64,000 nt of DNA from Zelonia costaricensis (GCA_030849075.1 JASAOO010003525.1:29374-93373); one strand, 5' to 3'. Numbered from the stretch's first letter, positions 19,117-30,045 are shown. A program made the numbers and translations. The notes: generated from the letters alone by a model not told the origin.

Positions 19117-20333
19117 TCGTGCAGTGCCGTACTCCCCATACACAGCGGCGCCGCACGACCCCCGCACGCACGCGCGCACCCACGCACAGCACCGCCACTA
19201 TCGTCAGCGTGCATCGTCGCCACGCTCACAGACACACACACACACACACACTCCCACTCCTCACCTACGGGAGAATGAAGACAGGCACGTGCAGTTGCTG
19301 TGTGCATGTTTGCGTGAGGGAGTGGCGTTGGCTCGGCGCTTTCTCACCTTCTTCACCCCACACACGCACGCACGCACACCCCCTCGAAGATCCCAGAATG
19401 TGAGAAGGACGCGTGCCGCAGTTTGTCCTCAGGGGTGACGGTGGTGGCTTCCATCCGAGGCCGTTTGGATGTACGCTGCGTGGTGAGGGCGGCCGTGCCG
19501 CTGGTGGCGTTCCGCTGGTGCTCAATTGTGTCGCGGGTGTTCGCTTGTCTTTTCTATTTGAGTGCTGCGAGGCGCACCGCGGTGCGCTGGTGATGTGACG
19601 GCGGCAGAAGCGTCTCCCTGCCTCCCTTTCCCCCCCCCCCGTGTGTGTGTGTGGGAGGGGGCGGAGGAAGGTTGCTGGTGTTGTTCTAGTTTCGGGTGTG
19701 AAGGTGATGCAGATGAGAACGCACTGACCAGCGTCTTGAAAACCAGAAGTCCAGGATTGAACAATTTGCCGCTGCTCACCATCTCTCCCTCTCTGCGTGT
19801 GTGCGGAGTTGGCGAATAGGGCTGCGGTGCTGACGGCGAAAGCGGAAGCGTCGCTATCGTATCCGTGTGAGTGCGTGACACGCGTGCCTCGCAGTAGACC
19901 ACCGAAGAGGTCGCGTGTGCGCGATGAACAGATGCTTCCCATGAGCACCCGCATGTGGGCGCCTCAGTGTCGCTGCCCTTTCTCCACGCGGTGTGTCGCG
20001 GTCGTGACGCATGCCGTGCCGTGTTGCCTTTCTCGTCGTCGATGGACGCCTCCGCGTCTGCTCGCCGAGGTGCAGGCACGCACACACAGACTGCACCTCA
20101 GGCTTGCGCGTCCTTCAACCCGCACCTCGTCCTCAACCTTAACATCTCCGTGAACCCACTCTCCCCTCCCCCTCACCCCTTCGTCGCTCACACACCAACA
20201 CACACACACACACCAACACACACACACACACACACCAGCATCCACACTCAGTACAACAACGTCCACCCTCCCTCCCGCCATCTCCATCTTGCCTTCGCTC
20301 TCTTTGCCTTCCCCCCCCCCCCCCGACCCCCGA

Positions 20334-20350
20334 CCCCTAACCCACCCTAA
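20334..20350. repeat. Short telomere-like CCCTAA words
   Basis: Two CCCTAA hexamers, the complement of the trypanosomatid telomere repeat TTAGGG, lie four bases apart just after a C14 run. Two units are too few to be more than suggestive. Confidence 0.3.
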
Positions 20351-21339
20351 ACCTCGCGACCCCCTCCACGTCGAACTGGTGCTCCGCCTCGGAGCCGTTC
20401 CCCGCGGACTCCGGCCTCCATCCCTCTTGCTCTCTCCCTCAGACTGCGCGCGTGGGCTACACCGCTGCCTCCCCTCCCACGTTCGTCGCATCCACTGCCT
20501 GCACGCACCTTCAGAAGCGTCGAGTGTCCCTCGTTTGTCCACCTCTGCGGCTGGCCAGCGTCGCCCCCCCCGCCCCCCGCCACACACATCCCCGTTGCCA
20601 CCGTCTTGTGCTGCGGCCCCTCGACATTTTCTCTTTTGCCACCCGCTGCTGCAGGTCGTGCGTGCGTCCCTGCCTCTCTCCCTCTCTCTGCCTACTGCTC
20701 ACCCCACTTCACGCGCTGCACACACACAAACACACACACACACTGAGGTTGAACGGATACGGCAGGCCCCCCTCCACTTCTTTCCTCCTCTGCCTCTGTT
20801 CTTTGCGCTACTTGACGCCCGCTGCACCGGCTGCGCCTCGGTTGCGGTGTCCCGCCCCGCCTTCTCCGTCGCCATTTTTCAAGCCTCCTCGTCGCTCACC
20901 TCTCTGCCTTTCTTGAAGCCGTTCCCCAGCCGCAGTCCGGCACGCGTGTCTGCGCCTTCGCACGACACGGCATCCACCTAAGCGACGTCAACGCCCCCTT
21001 AACGCCCCACCAACCAACCCCCCCCTCCTCGCCATCTCGCACGCTCTTGGCACGGCTTGTCACGTTCGCGGATTCGTTATTCCTTCTCCTTCGTCTCGGT
21101 ACGTGAACACCACTGACGCGCGCCTCTCCTGCAATTTCAAGAACCTTCGCCCCACCCCACCCCACCGCACCCCCCCCCCTCACTCCTCGACGTCCCACCT
21201 CCGCTCCTGTACCGACTTCTCCCACCGTCCCCTCCCCCTGTGCCGCTCCCGCAGCCTCGTGCCGTCCCTACGCTCGTCTCCTCTCTTCCACCTCACGGCA
21301 CCGTCGCCTCCGCCCTGCTTCGCATCGGCGTGTGTCTTC

Positions 21340-21421
21340 CGACTTCTCCCCCCTCCCCCCCTCCCCGCCTGTGGCTCCGCTGCACGTGCCTCTTCCTCTT
21401 CCCCTTCTTCATCTGTTGCAG
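21340..21421 (+). promoter_or_regulatory. Predicted spliced-leader acceptor for the POT1-like permease
   Basis: A long C/T tract with (TTCC)n-like sequence ends in GTTGCAG, AG at 21420-21421. No ATG precedes the proposed start at 21515. Confidence 0.55.
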
Positions 21422-21514
21422 CGCAGACACCTCGCACACACACACGCCCTTCACCAAGTCCCGCGCCTCCCCTCCTCCTCCTCCTCCGTGATCCCCAGCC
21501 CAAGTGGGAAGGTA

Positions 21515-23839
21515 ATGCGTCATGTCCGCGAACGCAGTGGCACTGCAGCGGACTGCGACGGCAGCCATCATGCAGCGCCAGCAGGAAAAGACTTCAGCAG
21601 CCTGAACGGCATCGCGATGGGTGAGGACTGCGCCGCCTCTGCCAGCGGAGGCGCAGACGACGGCATGAGCTCGCCCCTCGCCGGCTCGGCGACGGGCAAG
21701 GGCGGCAACCCGACACGGCGCCACGTGGAGGTCCTCTTCCATCCCGAACTGCGTCGCACCAAGGAGGTGATCCGGCGCCCGGACTGGGTGCGCCGCGCCG
21801 GCGAGGGCGTGGCCCACCGCGGCTCCCTCAGCACCGTCGCCCTCTTCGGCATCATGTTTGCCAACTGCGTCGGCGGCGGCTACGGCTTCGAGGACGGCAT
21901 CGGGTCCGCCGGGCCGCTCATCACGCTGATCGTGTGCGCCCTGCTGCCATGGATCTGGGCCTTCCCAACGGGCCTCGCCGTGGCGGAGCTGTCCACCGCC
22001 GTGCCCAGCAACTCCGGTGTGCTCATGTGGACGAACGCGGCCTTCCCGCCCTTCATCTCCTTCATGTGCATTCTCGCCACGATCTTCATCACGTTCATCG
22101 GCAACGCCACGTACCCGAACCTGACGGCCGAGTACGCCCAGCAGCTGGGCGACCTGAAGGCGGGCCCGGTGGCCGGCGTGAAGGTGGCCGTCGTGGTGCT
22201 GTGCTGCGTGCTGAACTGCGTCGGCGTCGAGATTGTGGGTGGGTCTTCCATTATCCTCTGCTCCATCACGATTCTGCCGTTCATGCTGCTGGTGCTGATC
22301 CAGCTCTTCTCCAGGGGCTTCAACAAGGCGGTGCTCTACGTGGATGTGAAGAATGTGCAGTGGGCCGACTTCTTCTCCATCATCAGCTGGAATTACGCCA
22401 ACATCGAGAACGCCGGCGCCGTCGTCGAGGAAGTAGCCAACCCGCGGCGCGCGTTCCCGAAGGCGATGGTGATGTTGATGCTCAGCACCTACGTCGGCTA
22501 CGTGATGCCGATGTTGGCGGGGGTGAGCGCGATGGGGGTGGGTCAGGACTACAGCCACTGGGTGGCGGGGCACTGGCCCGAAGTGGCGAAGGTAATCTCA
22601 GGGGACTGGCTCAAGTACCTGCTCTTCGCCGGCGCCATGCTCAGCGGCATCGGCTTCACGCTGACGAGCATGTGCTGCACCAGCCGGCTGCTGGCGGGCA
22701 TGGGGACAATGCAGATGTTCCCTAAGAAGGTCTCGCGCGTGATCGGGTACTACCACCCCCGCCTCGGCACCCCCATCCCAGCCATCATCATCAACTCGGT
22801 TGTCACCCTCGTCTTCAGCGTCAGCCTCGACTTCACCAGCGTCGTCTCGCTGTGCCAGTCCATCTACTGCCTGCGCATGCTGCTCATCTACGCGTCGCTC
22901 ATCAAGCTGCGCATCGACTACCCCAACCTGCCCCGACCCTACGCGTTGCCCTTCAACACGTGGAAGACCACCTTGATTCTCCTGCCCGCTGCCATCTTCT
23001 CGCTCATGGCCTCCATCGTGTCCGCCATGACGTCGCTTGCGATTGGAATGGCGCTGGTGGGGTTCGTGGTGGTCGGCAGCGGCATCTCGTGGGTGTACTG
23101 CCGCGTCTTCGCCCCCAACGGCTTCCAGGGCGTCATTGTGCAATGCGAGGTGTCCTCAGGCGACGACGTGGACGGCGGCGAGCGGGGAGGCGGAGCGGCG
23201 GGGGCGGCAAACGGGGCCCCGGAACGGGCCCTCAGCGAAGGCGTCTTCTACGTGGACGACCACGCCAACGGCGATGAGCCCGTGGATGACTTGCTGCTGG
23301 GCGTGCTGCCGCTGCCCACCGCCGCCGCGGCGGAGAACGGGGCCGCCAGCTCGCCACGCCGCCTGCTCCACGGCGCCGTCGACCGCGACTCCGTCCACAG
23401 CCGCGCGGGGGAGGAGATGGTGGAGATGGAGTACATGGTGCGCGAGGGCGACCACCTCACCAACGCGACGTACGTGAGCGGCAACAGTCGCTTTGCGGCC
23501 GCGGCGGCGGCGGAGGGAGGGACGTCGATCACCACCTCGCCGACGCGGAGCTACGCGCCGTACGGTCGCCAGGGGCACGCTCGAGCCGGCAGCGGTCCGA
23601 CGATGCGCCACCGCCGCCGCACGCGCAGCCTCGGCGCCAATGGTGGAAGCAGCCGCTACGCGTCCGCGGCGAGCGGCGCGGAGGAGAGCGACTACGACCT
23701 CGACGCGGCCACCGCAGACCGCAGCGGCAGCCGGCCACGCTCGCCGGCGAGTGGGCTGCAGACGCCGGAGGAGGGGCGGAGTACGCGGAGCGCTGGTGCC
23801 GCAGCTCCGTTCCACCCCGCGGGACACAACGCCGTGTGA
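21515..23839 (+). CDS. POT1: APC-superfamily permease, polyamine transporter POT1-like
   Basis: A 774-residue protein with a cytosolic N-terminus of about 105 residues, a 12-span APC-type core (about 107-530) and a cytosolic C-terminal tail of about 240 residues rich in Gly/Ala/Arg/Ser. The first span carries the unwound Gly-rich motif typical of APC permeases (VGGGYGFEDGIGSAG). A later span reads SWNYANIENAG, followed by VVEEVANPRRAFPKAM, the conserved APC loop. This architecture and length match the Leishmania polyamine (putrescine/spermidine) transporter POT1 and its trypanosome relatives. Polyamine specificity is inferred from family likeness; a cationic amino-acid permease is the alternative. 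Membrane localisation is presumably plasma membrane. The start is the first ATG after the predicted acceptor; an earlier open extension is pyrimidine-tract translation. Confidence 0.75.
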   Translation: MRHVRERSGTAADCDGSHHAAPAGKDFSSLNGIAMGEDCAASASGGADDGMSSPLAGSATGKGGNPTRRHVEVLFHPELRRTKEVIRRPDWVRRAGEGVAHRGSLSTVALFGIMFANCVGGGYGFEDGIGSAGPLITLIVCALLPWIWAFPTGLAVAELSTAVPSNSGVLMWTNAAFPPFISFMCILATIFITFIGNATYPNLTAEYAQQLGDLKAGPVAGVKVAVVVLCCVLNCVGVEIVGGSSIILCSITILPFMLLVLIQLFSRGFNKAVLYVDVKNVQWADFFSIISWNYANIENAGAVVEEVANPRRAFPKAMVMLMLSTYVGYVMPMLAGVSAMGVGQDYSHWVAGHWPEVAKVISGDWLKYLLFAGAMLSGIGFTLTSMCCTSRLLAGMGTMQMFPKKVSRVIGYYHPRLGTPIPAIIINSVVTLVFSVSLDFTSVVSLCQSIYCLRMLLIYASLIKLRIDYPNLPRPYALPFNTWKTTLILLPAAIFSLMASIVSAMTSLAIGMALVGFVVVGSGISWVYCRVFAPNGFQGVIVQCEVSSGDDVDGGERGGGAAGAANGAPERALSEGVFYVDDHANGDEPVDDLLLGVLPLPTAAAAENGAASSPRRLLHGAVDRDSVHSRAGEEMVEMEYMVREGDHLTNATYVSGNSRFAAAAAAEGGTSITTSPTRSYAPYGRQGHARAGSGPTMRHRRRTRSLGANGGSSRYASAASGAEESDYDLDAATADRSGSRPRSPASGLQTPEEGRSTRSAGAAAPFHPAGHNAV

Positions 23840-25313
23840 GCGCGGAGGAGAGCGAGTGCGAGTGAAGGACGGCGAACGCAGACACACGCACGCACACACC
23901 CACCGAGAGCCCGCCTGATGGCAGGCCGTCCGGTCGCCGCGCTGCTTCGCCTCTCCGTCCGCTGACGCGGCGCTCCTCTGTGCAGGTACCCTTCTCCTGA
24001 CCCCCACCACACCGCCCGCCCACCTCACCACCCCCCCCCCTCAAACACACACACACACACACTCCATCCTTGATCTCTGTCACCTCGTTCACCCCTCTTC
24101 TCGTTTTCGTTGTACGGCGGCCTCCCACCGATACCCTCGCCCCTCCACTTTCTCCTTTGCTCACGGTGCTTCTGAAGTTGGACGTGCGTGGGAGAGGAGG
24201 AGGCGAGGGTGGGCAGGGCAGGCTCTGGATCTGGCGGAGTGCGTGGGTGCGCACGCAACTCCTGCACACGCTGCACGTATCAGTGGAAGCGGCGCCATAC
24301 GCCCCCCCCCCATCGCCGCCGCACGTTCACTTGGCCAACGCCACTCTCTTCAACTTCTCAGTGTCCTTTGTTTCTCCTTTTCCTGACTTCTCGCATGCTC
24401 TTCCTCCACGCGTACCGCCCCCCCCCCCTTCACGTGGTCCGCCCACCCGCACCCATCACTCCACCTTCCTAAACCTGTGTGTGACTGTGAGTGTGTGTGT
24501 GTGTGTGTCTGTTGACAGTTCATACGCGGCTGGTGCGTGCGCAGGGCCCCCCGGCCTCCCCGCTCACCGCGCCCTCGCCCTGCTCTCCCCCGCTCGGAGG
24601 CCCCTTCCGCGCCGCCCCCGCGCCCTGCGCACCTTCCCTCGCCCATGGCAACCTCGCATCGGCCACTGCAACTCCGCCCCCCCCCCCCGCCCCTCCTCCT
24701 TCTCACGCCCCACAGTGCCGCTCGATACCCCCGCACCAGGCGCGGACACTTACCACACTCCGCGCCGCTCCACCTCCTTCCGGCCCCCCCCCCTGCACGT
24801 GCGTGAAGGCACTGGCGCAGCTGCGCCAAGCGCGTGTTTGTAGAGCGTCCCCCCCCCCCCCGACACCTCCGTCTCTCGAGCTCCGCCCGCGTGTGGGCGG
24901 CCATGCTCCTACACGCGGGCGAGCGCCACAGCACGCAGGGGGGGGCTCCTCGAAGGGGCCGGGGAGCGGAGCAGGACAGCTGCCGGTGTCTAAGTCGGAT
25001 CACGTGAGGCGGGAAGGCTCAGAGAGGGGAGGTGCACGACTTGGTGTGTGTGTGTGCGTGTGTTAAGGTGTGCCTGCTGAGACTTGACGCGGCGAGTGGC
25101 CGCACCCCCCCCCCCTCCCACCAACAACAAAAGGGCACCCCCTCTCCCGTTTGGAGGCTGCATTCTCTATCCTCTTCGTTTTCTTCTTGTCTCAGTAGGC
25201 GCGGCGAGTGCCACGTACGGAGGGGAAAGCTAACGGACGATGCCAAATACACAGAAGTGGGGGCTGCGCGCGGGTCCGGCTGGGAGGACATGCGCGCGAG
25301 TTGGGCGCGACAC

Positions 25314-25337
25314 GGGGGAGGGGAGGAGGGGGGGGGG
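25314..25337 (+). other. Potential G-quadruplex run
   Basis: G5-A-G4-A-G2-A-G10 on the + strand fits the G3+N1-7 quadruplex pattern (the long last run can supply two tetrad strands). It lies in the presumed 3' UTR or intergenic part downstream of the POT1-like gene. Confidence 0.5.
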
Positions 25338-26511
25338 CCTTGCACTCGCATGCAAGGCAGCCGTGGCCGCGTGAGGGGCTGCCGCACGGCGCCGTTCATA
25401 TGTCACGGGCTCACTTCGATATCGAACGCGGCTCCCCTTTTTCGCGGTACACCGCAGCGCAATGCTCGTGTGTCTGCGTGTGTTTGCGCGTGCTCCTCTC
25501 GCTCTTCTTATAAGTGTCCTCTGTGTTTGTTTTCTCTCTTGCTTGCTTTCGACTCTCTCACTCGCTTCTCCGTCCTGCAGCGGGGCGGTGAGGACCCAAT
25601 CCGCGCGAGGGGCCACTCCATCGCCTCTCGCCATCTGCCGCCCCCCACCCACTCCCGCCCGCCTTTCGACTTCGTCTACGGTTGTGTGCGCGCGTGTGGG
25701 TGTTGGTCTGTTTATGTTTCACGAGCAACTTAGGCTGCTTGTCAACGTGCTTGTTCCGTTGCGCATGCGATTGTATGAGTGTGCGTGTGTGTGTGTGCGT
25801 CCTTGTCTTTGGTGTAGTGTGTCGATGTCGCTGTGTTGGTGGTGTGCGCCTCTGCGCATCGGCTCGCAAGCCTGTTCGCCCAGAGGCCCCTAAAAAGGAG
25901 AAAGAGAAGGAAACCGCAAACATGGACACAGGGAGGGCGGGCAGCACCGAGTGTGCCATGAGGCTGCGCCTCTCCGACCTCCTCCGCGTCCCCCCACGCT
26001 CGTGGGGCGATGCTCTCATCGCCACAACACCACCGAGAACACGTCAACGGTGCGCGTTGTGGGTGGGTGGCCGTCGCACATCCGCGTCCCTGTGCGTATC
26101 GCCTTTGTGCGCGGACAGGGACAGGCAACAGCATCCATTCTGCCCTCTTCACACAATGGAGGGGCCCACTCGCGCGTCCTCGTCCAACAGCCTCCCGGCT
26201 GCGCTGCGTTCTGACTTTGTTGAGCGAGGCGCGCTGCCACGCGAAGCCCACGCAGTCCAGCGCGCTGCCATCCCACTTCTCCTCACGTCGCCTCCCACCC
26301 ACGCACCCCCTTCCCTCCCCCTCCCCCCGTCTACCAACCTTCTCCCCGGCACGCGTGCAGAAGCGGGCTCCAACGCAGCCGCTTCCTCTCCGCATTCCTC
26401 GTCCTTACTCGTGCACCCGCTGCCCGCACACCGCGGTGAAGCGCAACGCTCGGTTGTCAGCCCCCAGCCCCCCCCCCACCCTCCGTCGCTCCTGTCACCG
26501 CACCTCTGCGC

Positions 26512-26586
26512 TCTCTCTCGCTCCACCTTTGTTGTCTTCTTTTTTTTCTTCCTTGTGCTTCTTGTGTTTGCATCGCCGGCGTGCAG
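26512..26586 (+). promoter_or_regulatory. Predicted spliced-leader acceptor for the first AAAP transporter
   Basis: A (TC)n then T8-containing tract, the strongest T-rich run of this spacer, is followed by its first AG at 26585-26586 (GTGCAG). A later AG at 26667-26668 after CTTCC-rich sequence is an alternative that would exclude the upstream ORF at 26593. Confidence 0.5.
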
Positions 26587-26592
26587 GTGTGC

Positions 26593-26727
26593 ATGCGAGT
26601 GTGCGTGTCTCCAGCTACCACGTCTTCGGTTCGATCCCTGAGTCCTTCCACCTGTGCTTCCTGCACAGCCCCGAACGGCCACACACACACACATATACAC
26701 ACGCCTGTAAGCCGGTACCTTACTTAG
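26593..26727 (+). CDS. Possible upstream ORF in the leader of the first AAAP gene
   Basis: An ATG at 26593, seven bases after the predicted acceptor, opens a 44-codon frame ending in TAG at 26725-26727, entirely upstream of the transporter start at 26800. The peptide is Ser/Thr/Cys-rich (begins MRVCVSPATTSS) and includes a His-Thr run from CA repeats, so its sequence is unlikely to matter; its translation could reduce initiation on the main frame. It exists only if the acceptor at 26586 is used. Confidence 0.25.
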   Translation: MRVCVSPATTSSVRSLSPSTCASCTAPNGHTHTHIHTPVSRYLT

Positions 26728-26799
26728 CGCCCCTCCCCCTCCCCCACTTCCTGTACTACTCATCTCCACATCTACTCTCGGACTTTGTTCGCTTCTAAC

Positions 26800-29595
26800 A
26801 TGGACGCCGCCAAGTACGCACCGCACAGGCTCAGCAGCAGCAGCAGCGGCAGCGATGGCGACCAGGCACCCGACAACGAGGCGTACAACCAGCAGGTCGC
26901 CGTCAGCGTGCTGCCCCCGAGCCGCCGCTCCTCCCTCGCAACGCGCCGCAACTCCGCCGTCGAGTCCACGTCGTCCACATCGCTCCCCTCCGCCCCGCCA
27001 CCGCGCCTCTCCGCCTCCCCTGCAGGCACCGGCGCTCCCGCACCAGCGGCGCCGCGCGATGACGCCGCGCTGCCACTGCCGCTGTCCCCGACGGCGGCGC
27101 TGACGTTCGTGCGCTACGCGGACGCCGAGTCGCCCACGGCTGGACACGACGGGGCACGCGCTGACACGGAGACGGGGCCGCGGCACCCGCCACGCGCTGG
27201 GCCGCCGCACGCACTGAACGGGAGCGCTGCCTGGGCCACCGCGTCCGCGGCACCGACGCGACCGCCTCCAGCCGTTCTAGAGTTTGGGAGCCCGAGCGAA
27301 CACTCGGAGTTTCCGGCAGCGGGTGCGGAGAAGGACAGGCACCACGTCGTCCCGCCCAGCCTTCTCCGCTACCGCTTCGGGGATGCAGCGGCGCAGGAGC
27401 AGCACCACGCCGCACACCTCGCCGCGCGCGCCGCCGACCCGCTCTACGCCTCGTCGACGTCGTCATCGACATCGCGCGCGCCATCCACCACACCGCAGAC
27501 GCACGTCGTGGCTGAGGCGCCGCTGGTCGAGGACGCGGCCGCTGCGGTGCCGCCAACTCAGCCGTCGCGTCTCCTCAGCTCGCCACTCCACAACGACAAG
27601 AGTGCCCCGCACCGGACTGACGCGCAGGCACCACCGCTCTCATCAGGGCTGCAGGCGCCCCCCGTGCGCTTCGCCGCCCGCGTAGAGGTGCTGGAGGGCA
27701 CGGCCGGCGCCACGGCAGCACGTGGGGGAGACGCGGCGGGTGGTAAGGCCAGTGGCGGCGGTGATCGGGCGGGCCTCAGCGGCGCCGAGGGCCCCGACTT
27801 CTCCTCCCCGCGGAGGTCGGGTAGCGCCTCGCCTATCGGACGTGGACGCTCGCAGGGGCACGACTCAGCTGCCGATGGCGACGATGACATCGTCGACGCG
27901 CCGATCCCGGAGCTGCTCTCGCCCGATGAGCTGCAGCTGGAGCGGCTCAAGTCGTATAACCGCGTCGCGCAGCACCGCCACCCCCATCCCAACCACAGCG
28001 GCGGCGAGGGCGCGTGCGCGACCCCGACGTCTTCAGCGGGAGGCGACCACGCGAACGAAGCCGCGCTCGAAGAGGGCGTCAGCACGCTCGACTTCTTGCG
28101 GGACACGACGCAGACGCTCCTGCCCGACGCGCTCAACAACATGTTTGCCACGACATCCAGCTTTTTGTGGTCCGCCACGGAGGCGGTGGTGAACGCCGTG
28201 CCGCAGCCCCTGCGCCGGGCCGCGGGCCGCGCTGGAGACGGCATCGCCTCCGCCGCGGACTCCACCGGTTCGGTGCTGTCTGGCATGCAGACGTACGCGA
28301 TGCGCACGGTGCCGGACAAGGTGCTGTCGCCGAAGTGGAAGTACCTCATCTTCGTTGATGCCATCAACGTGCTGAAGTGCTCCTGGAACGTGAACATTCT
28401 CGTCGCGCCGTACATCCTGCGCATGGGCGGCCTCGTTGGCGGCATCCTCCTCATGATCCTCATGCAGCTGCTGTGCTGCTACTACACGGAGGTCTTCTTC
28501 ATTGCCAAGCACCAGCTGCGCGGGGCGGAGCACGTCATCATGTACGGCGACGTGCCGCGCATGACGTTCGGGTACTGGTATCCGACTTTCCAGCTCTGGT
28601 ACGACGGGGTGGCGCTCGTGGCGACGGTAGCGTACGCGGCGCTTAACCTGCAGGCGCTGCTGCCGCACATGCGCATCACCGGCGGAACGGCCAAGGCACT
28701 CAGCTTTATCGTCCCGCCGCTCTTCTCGCTGCCCTTTGTCTTCATGAAGCGGGCTCGGTCGCAGCCGCCGCTGCTGACGGTGGCGAGCCTGCTCATCTTC
28801 ATCTCGCTCGTCATGATGTGCACGGTCTTCCCGTACGGCAACGTAGTGCGGGCCACCATCAAGACGGTCCAGCACGAGGACACGACGATCGCCGTCCTCC
28901 ACCTCTTCCCCGAGAGCGTGGCCGAGTTCTTTGTGGCCGTCAGCATCAGCGTGTACATGTTCACGCCGCTGCGGACGGCGGTGCCAGTGGAGCGGACGAT
29001 GACGCCGCGCCGCTACGTCAAGCTCCTGCGGGTCTGCTCCGCCATCAGCACGGCGGTGCACATCGCCTTCGCCGTGTGCGTCCTCGTCTCGTACGGCTCG
29101 CTGACCTGCTCTGTGCTGTCATCCTCCTTCAGCGACAACCACGCGTCGGTCGAGGTGGCTGTCATGTCGCTGCTCTTCTTCGCCTTTCTGCTGTACATCC
29201 CGCTGAGCCTCTTCGAGCTCGGCGAGCTGGCGGACCGGCGCCTGCTCGGGTGGCGCACCATCCCGGCCTACGGCCAGGCCGGCCCGAACCTCCTGCGCAT
29301 TCTATTCCTGGCGGTGAGTGCCCTGATTGCGTACGAGGTGCCCTACTACGGCCTTCTGCTGGCCTTCTGCGGCTCCTTCGGGTACGCCGCGGTTGCCATC
29401 ATCATCCCGGCTGCGCTCGACTACGTGCGACGCGAACGCCAGCAGCTCCTGCGTGGCCGCGCGCTGCGACTGCTCGACTACGTCGTGTCGTTCGGTGGTG
29501 TGGCGCTGGGCCTCGTCATCTTCGGCGTCGGCATCGTGCTGACCATCTACCAGACATGGCTGGTGACGCAAGCCGGCTTCGAGTACGCTTGCTGA
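26800..29595 (+). CDS. AAAP-family amino acid transporter with long N-terminal extension (paralogue 1)
   Basis: A 931-residue protein. The last 420 residues or so form an 11-span AAAP-type (amino acid/auxin permease) core, starting near residue 510 with WNVNILVAPYILRMGGLVGG and including GDVPRMTFGYWYPT, VPVERTMTPRRYVKLLRV and PAALDYVRRERQQLLRG. The first 385 residues are low-complexity Ser/Ala/Pro/His-rich and disordered. Between them is a more conserved cytosolic module: LSPDELQLERLKSYNRV (about 371-387) and DTTQTLLPDALNNMF (about 435-450), also recognisable in the next gene. Family knowledge: trypanosomatid AAAP proteins carry neutral or basic amino acids across the plasma or organelle membrane; this member's substrate is unknown. 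The open frame starts at a TTG at 26785, and 26800 is its first ATG. Confidence 0.85.
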   Translation: MDAAKYAPHRLSSSSSGSDGDQAPDNEAYNQQVAVSVLPPSRRSSLATRRNSAVESTSSTSLPSAPPPRLSASPAGTGAPAPAAPRDDAALPLPLSPTAALTFVRYADAESPTAGHDGARADTETGPRHPPRAGPPHALNGSAAWATASAAPTRPPPAVLEFGSPSEHSEFPAAGAEKDRHHVVPPSLLRYRFGDAAAQEQHHAAHLAARAADPLYASSTSSSTSRAPSTTPQTHVVAEAPLVEDAAAAVPPTQPSRLLSSPLHNDKSAPHRTDAQAPPLSSGLQAPPVRFAARVEVLEGTAGATAARGGDAAGGKASGGGDRAGLSGAEGPDFSSPRRSGSASPIGRGRSQGHDSAADGDDDIVDAPIPELLSPDELQLERLKSYNRVAQHRHPHPNHSGGEGACATPTSSAGGDHANEAALEEGVSTLDFLRDTTQTLLPDALNNMFATTSSFLWSATEAVVNAVPQPLRRAAGRAGDGIASAADSTGSVLSGMQTYAMRTVPDKVLSPKWKYLIFVDAINVLKCSWNVNILVAPYILRMGGLVGGILLMILMQLLCCYYTEVFFIAKHQLRGAEHVIMYGDVPRMTFGYWYPTFQLWYDGVALVATVAYAALNLQALLPHMRITGGTAKALSFIVPPLFSLPFVFMKRARSQPPLLTVASLLIFISLVMMCTVFPYGNVVRATIKTVQHEDTTIAVLHLFPESVAEFFVAVSISVYMFTPLRTAVPVERTMTPRRYVKLLRVCSAISTAVHIAFAVCVLVSYGSLTCSVLSSSFSDNHASVEVAVMSLLFFAFLLYIPLSLFELGELADRRLLGWRTIPAYGQAGPNLLRILFLAVSALIAYEVPYYGLLLAFCGSFGYAAVAIIIPAALDYVRRERQQLLRGRALRLLDYVVSFGGVALGLVIFGVGIVLTIYQTWLVTQAGFEYAC

Positions 29596-30045
29596 GGCGG
29601 GGCTGGTGCGCGTTGGGGGAGGGATGGGAGGGAGAGTGCGTCGCCTTGCCATACCAGTCGAACGTGCACGTGCGCGAGCTGGAGCACAGCTGCGGGTGTG
29701 CCCCGGCGCCCCTCCCCCCCCGTCCCGTCCCGGCGCGCTCGATCTCTGTCCACGCACGCCAACGCCACGGCGCGGGAACCTCTCCAAGCGCGCACACACA
29801 CGCACACGCACGCACGCGCGCGGTAACACAGAGCGCCTCATGACTTGTCTGCCCCTTTGTCACCCTCTAGCCCTCACCCTGGGCCGCACGTCTTCTTCGC
29901 TTTTATCTTGCAGAGCCCGTGTGGGTGGTCGATGCAGGTTCACTTGACCTCTCGTGCACACACACATACACGCACGCGTACCTCTTCCCCCTTATGCCCT
30001 CGCTGTCCTCCCTGGTGAAACAGAAGCTGGGGGCAAGAGGGGGGA

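Larger units (their letters stand above)
18828..21514. other. Long intergenic spacer (2.7 kb), proteasome to permease gene
   Basis: No gene is supported. It contains a G-quadruplex-type run at 19091-19116, CA tracts near 19231-19252, 20192-20233 and 20720-20743, a C14 run with telomere-like CCCTAA words at 20311-20350, and long C/T-rich zones from 20280. A 230-codon frame at 20289-20981 is Pro/Ser/Leu/His-rich pyrimidine-tract translation. The candidate acceptor for the next gene is at 21420-21421. Confidence 0.55.
23840..26799. other. Long intergenic spacer (3 kb), POT1-like to first AAAP gene
   Basis: No gene is supported. It holds CA tracts near 24043-24061, a GT stretch at 24491-24509, C10-C13 homopolymers, a G-quadruplex-type run at 25314-25337 and a strong T-rich acceptor tract ending at 26586. 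Frames up to 319 codons (25682-26641) have Cys/Arg/Ser/Pro-rich shadow composition. Confidence 0.55.

Noticed and set aside
20289..20981. 230-codon + strand frame in the proteasome-permease spacer
   Set aside because: Composition (Pro, Ser, Leu, His) is translated C/T-rich and CA-repeat sequence.
26628..26638. tRNA B-box-like GGTTCGATCCC
   Set aside because: The flanking bases do not form a 5-bp T stem and no cloverleaf or A box is visible around it.
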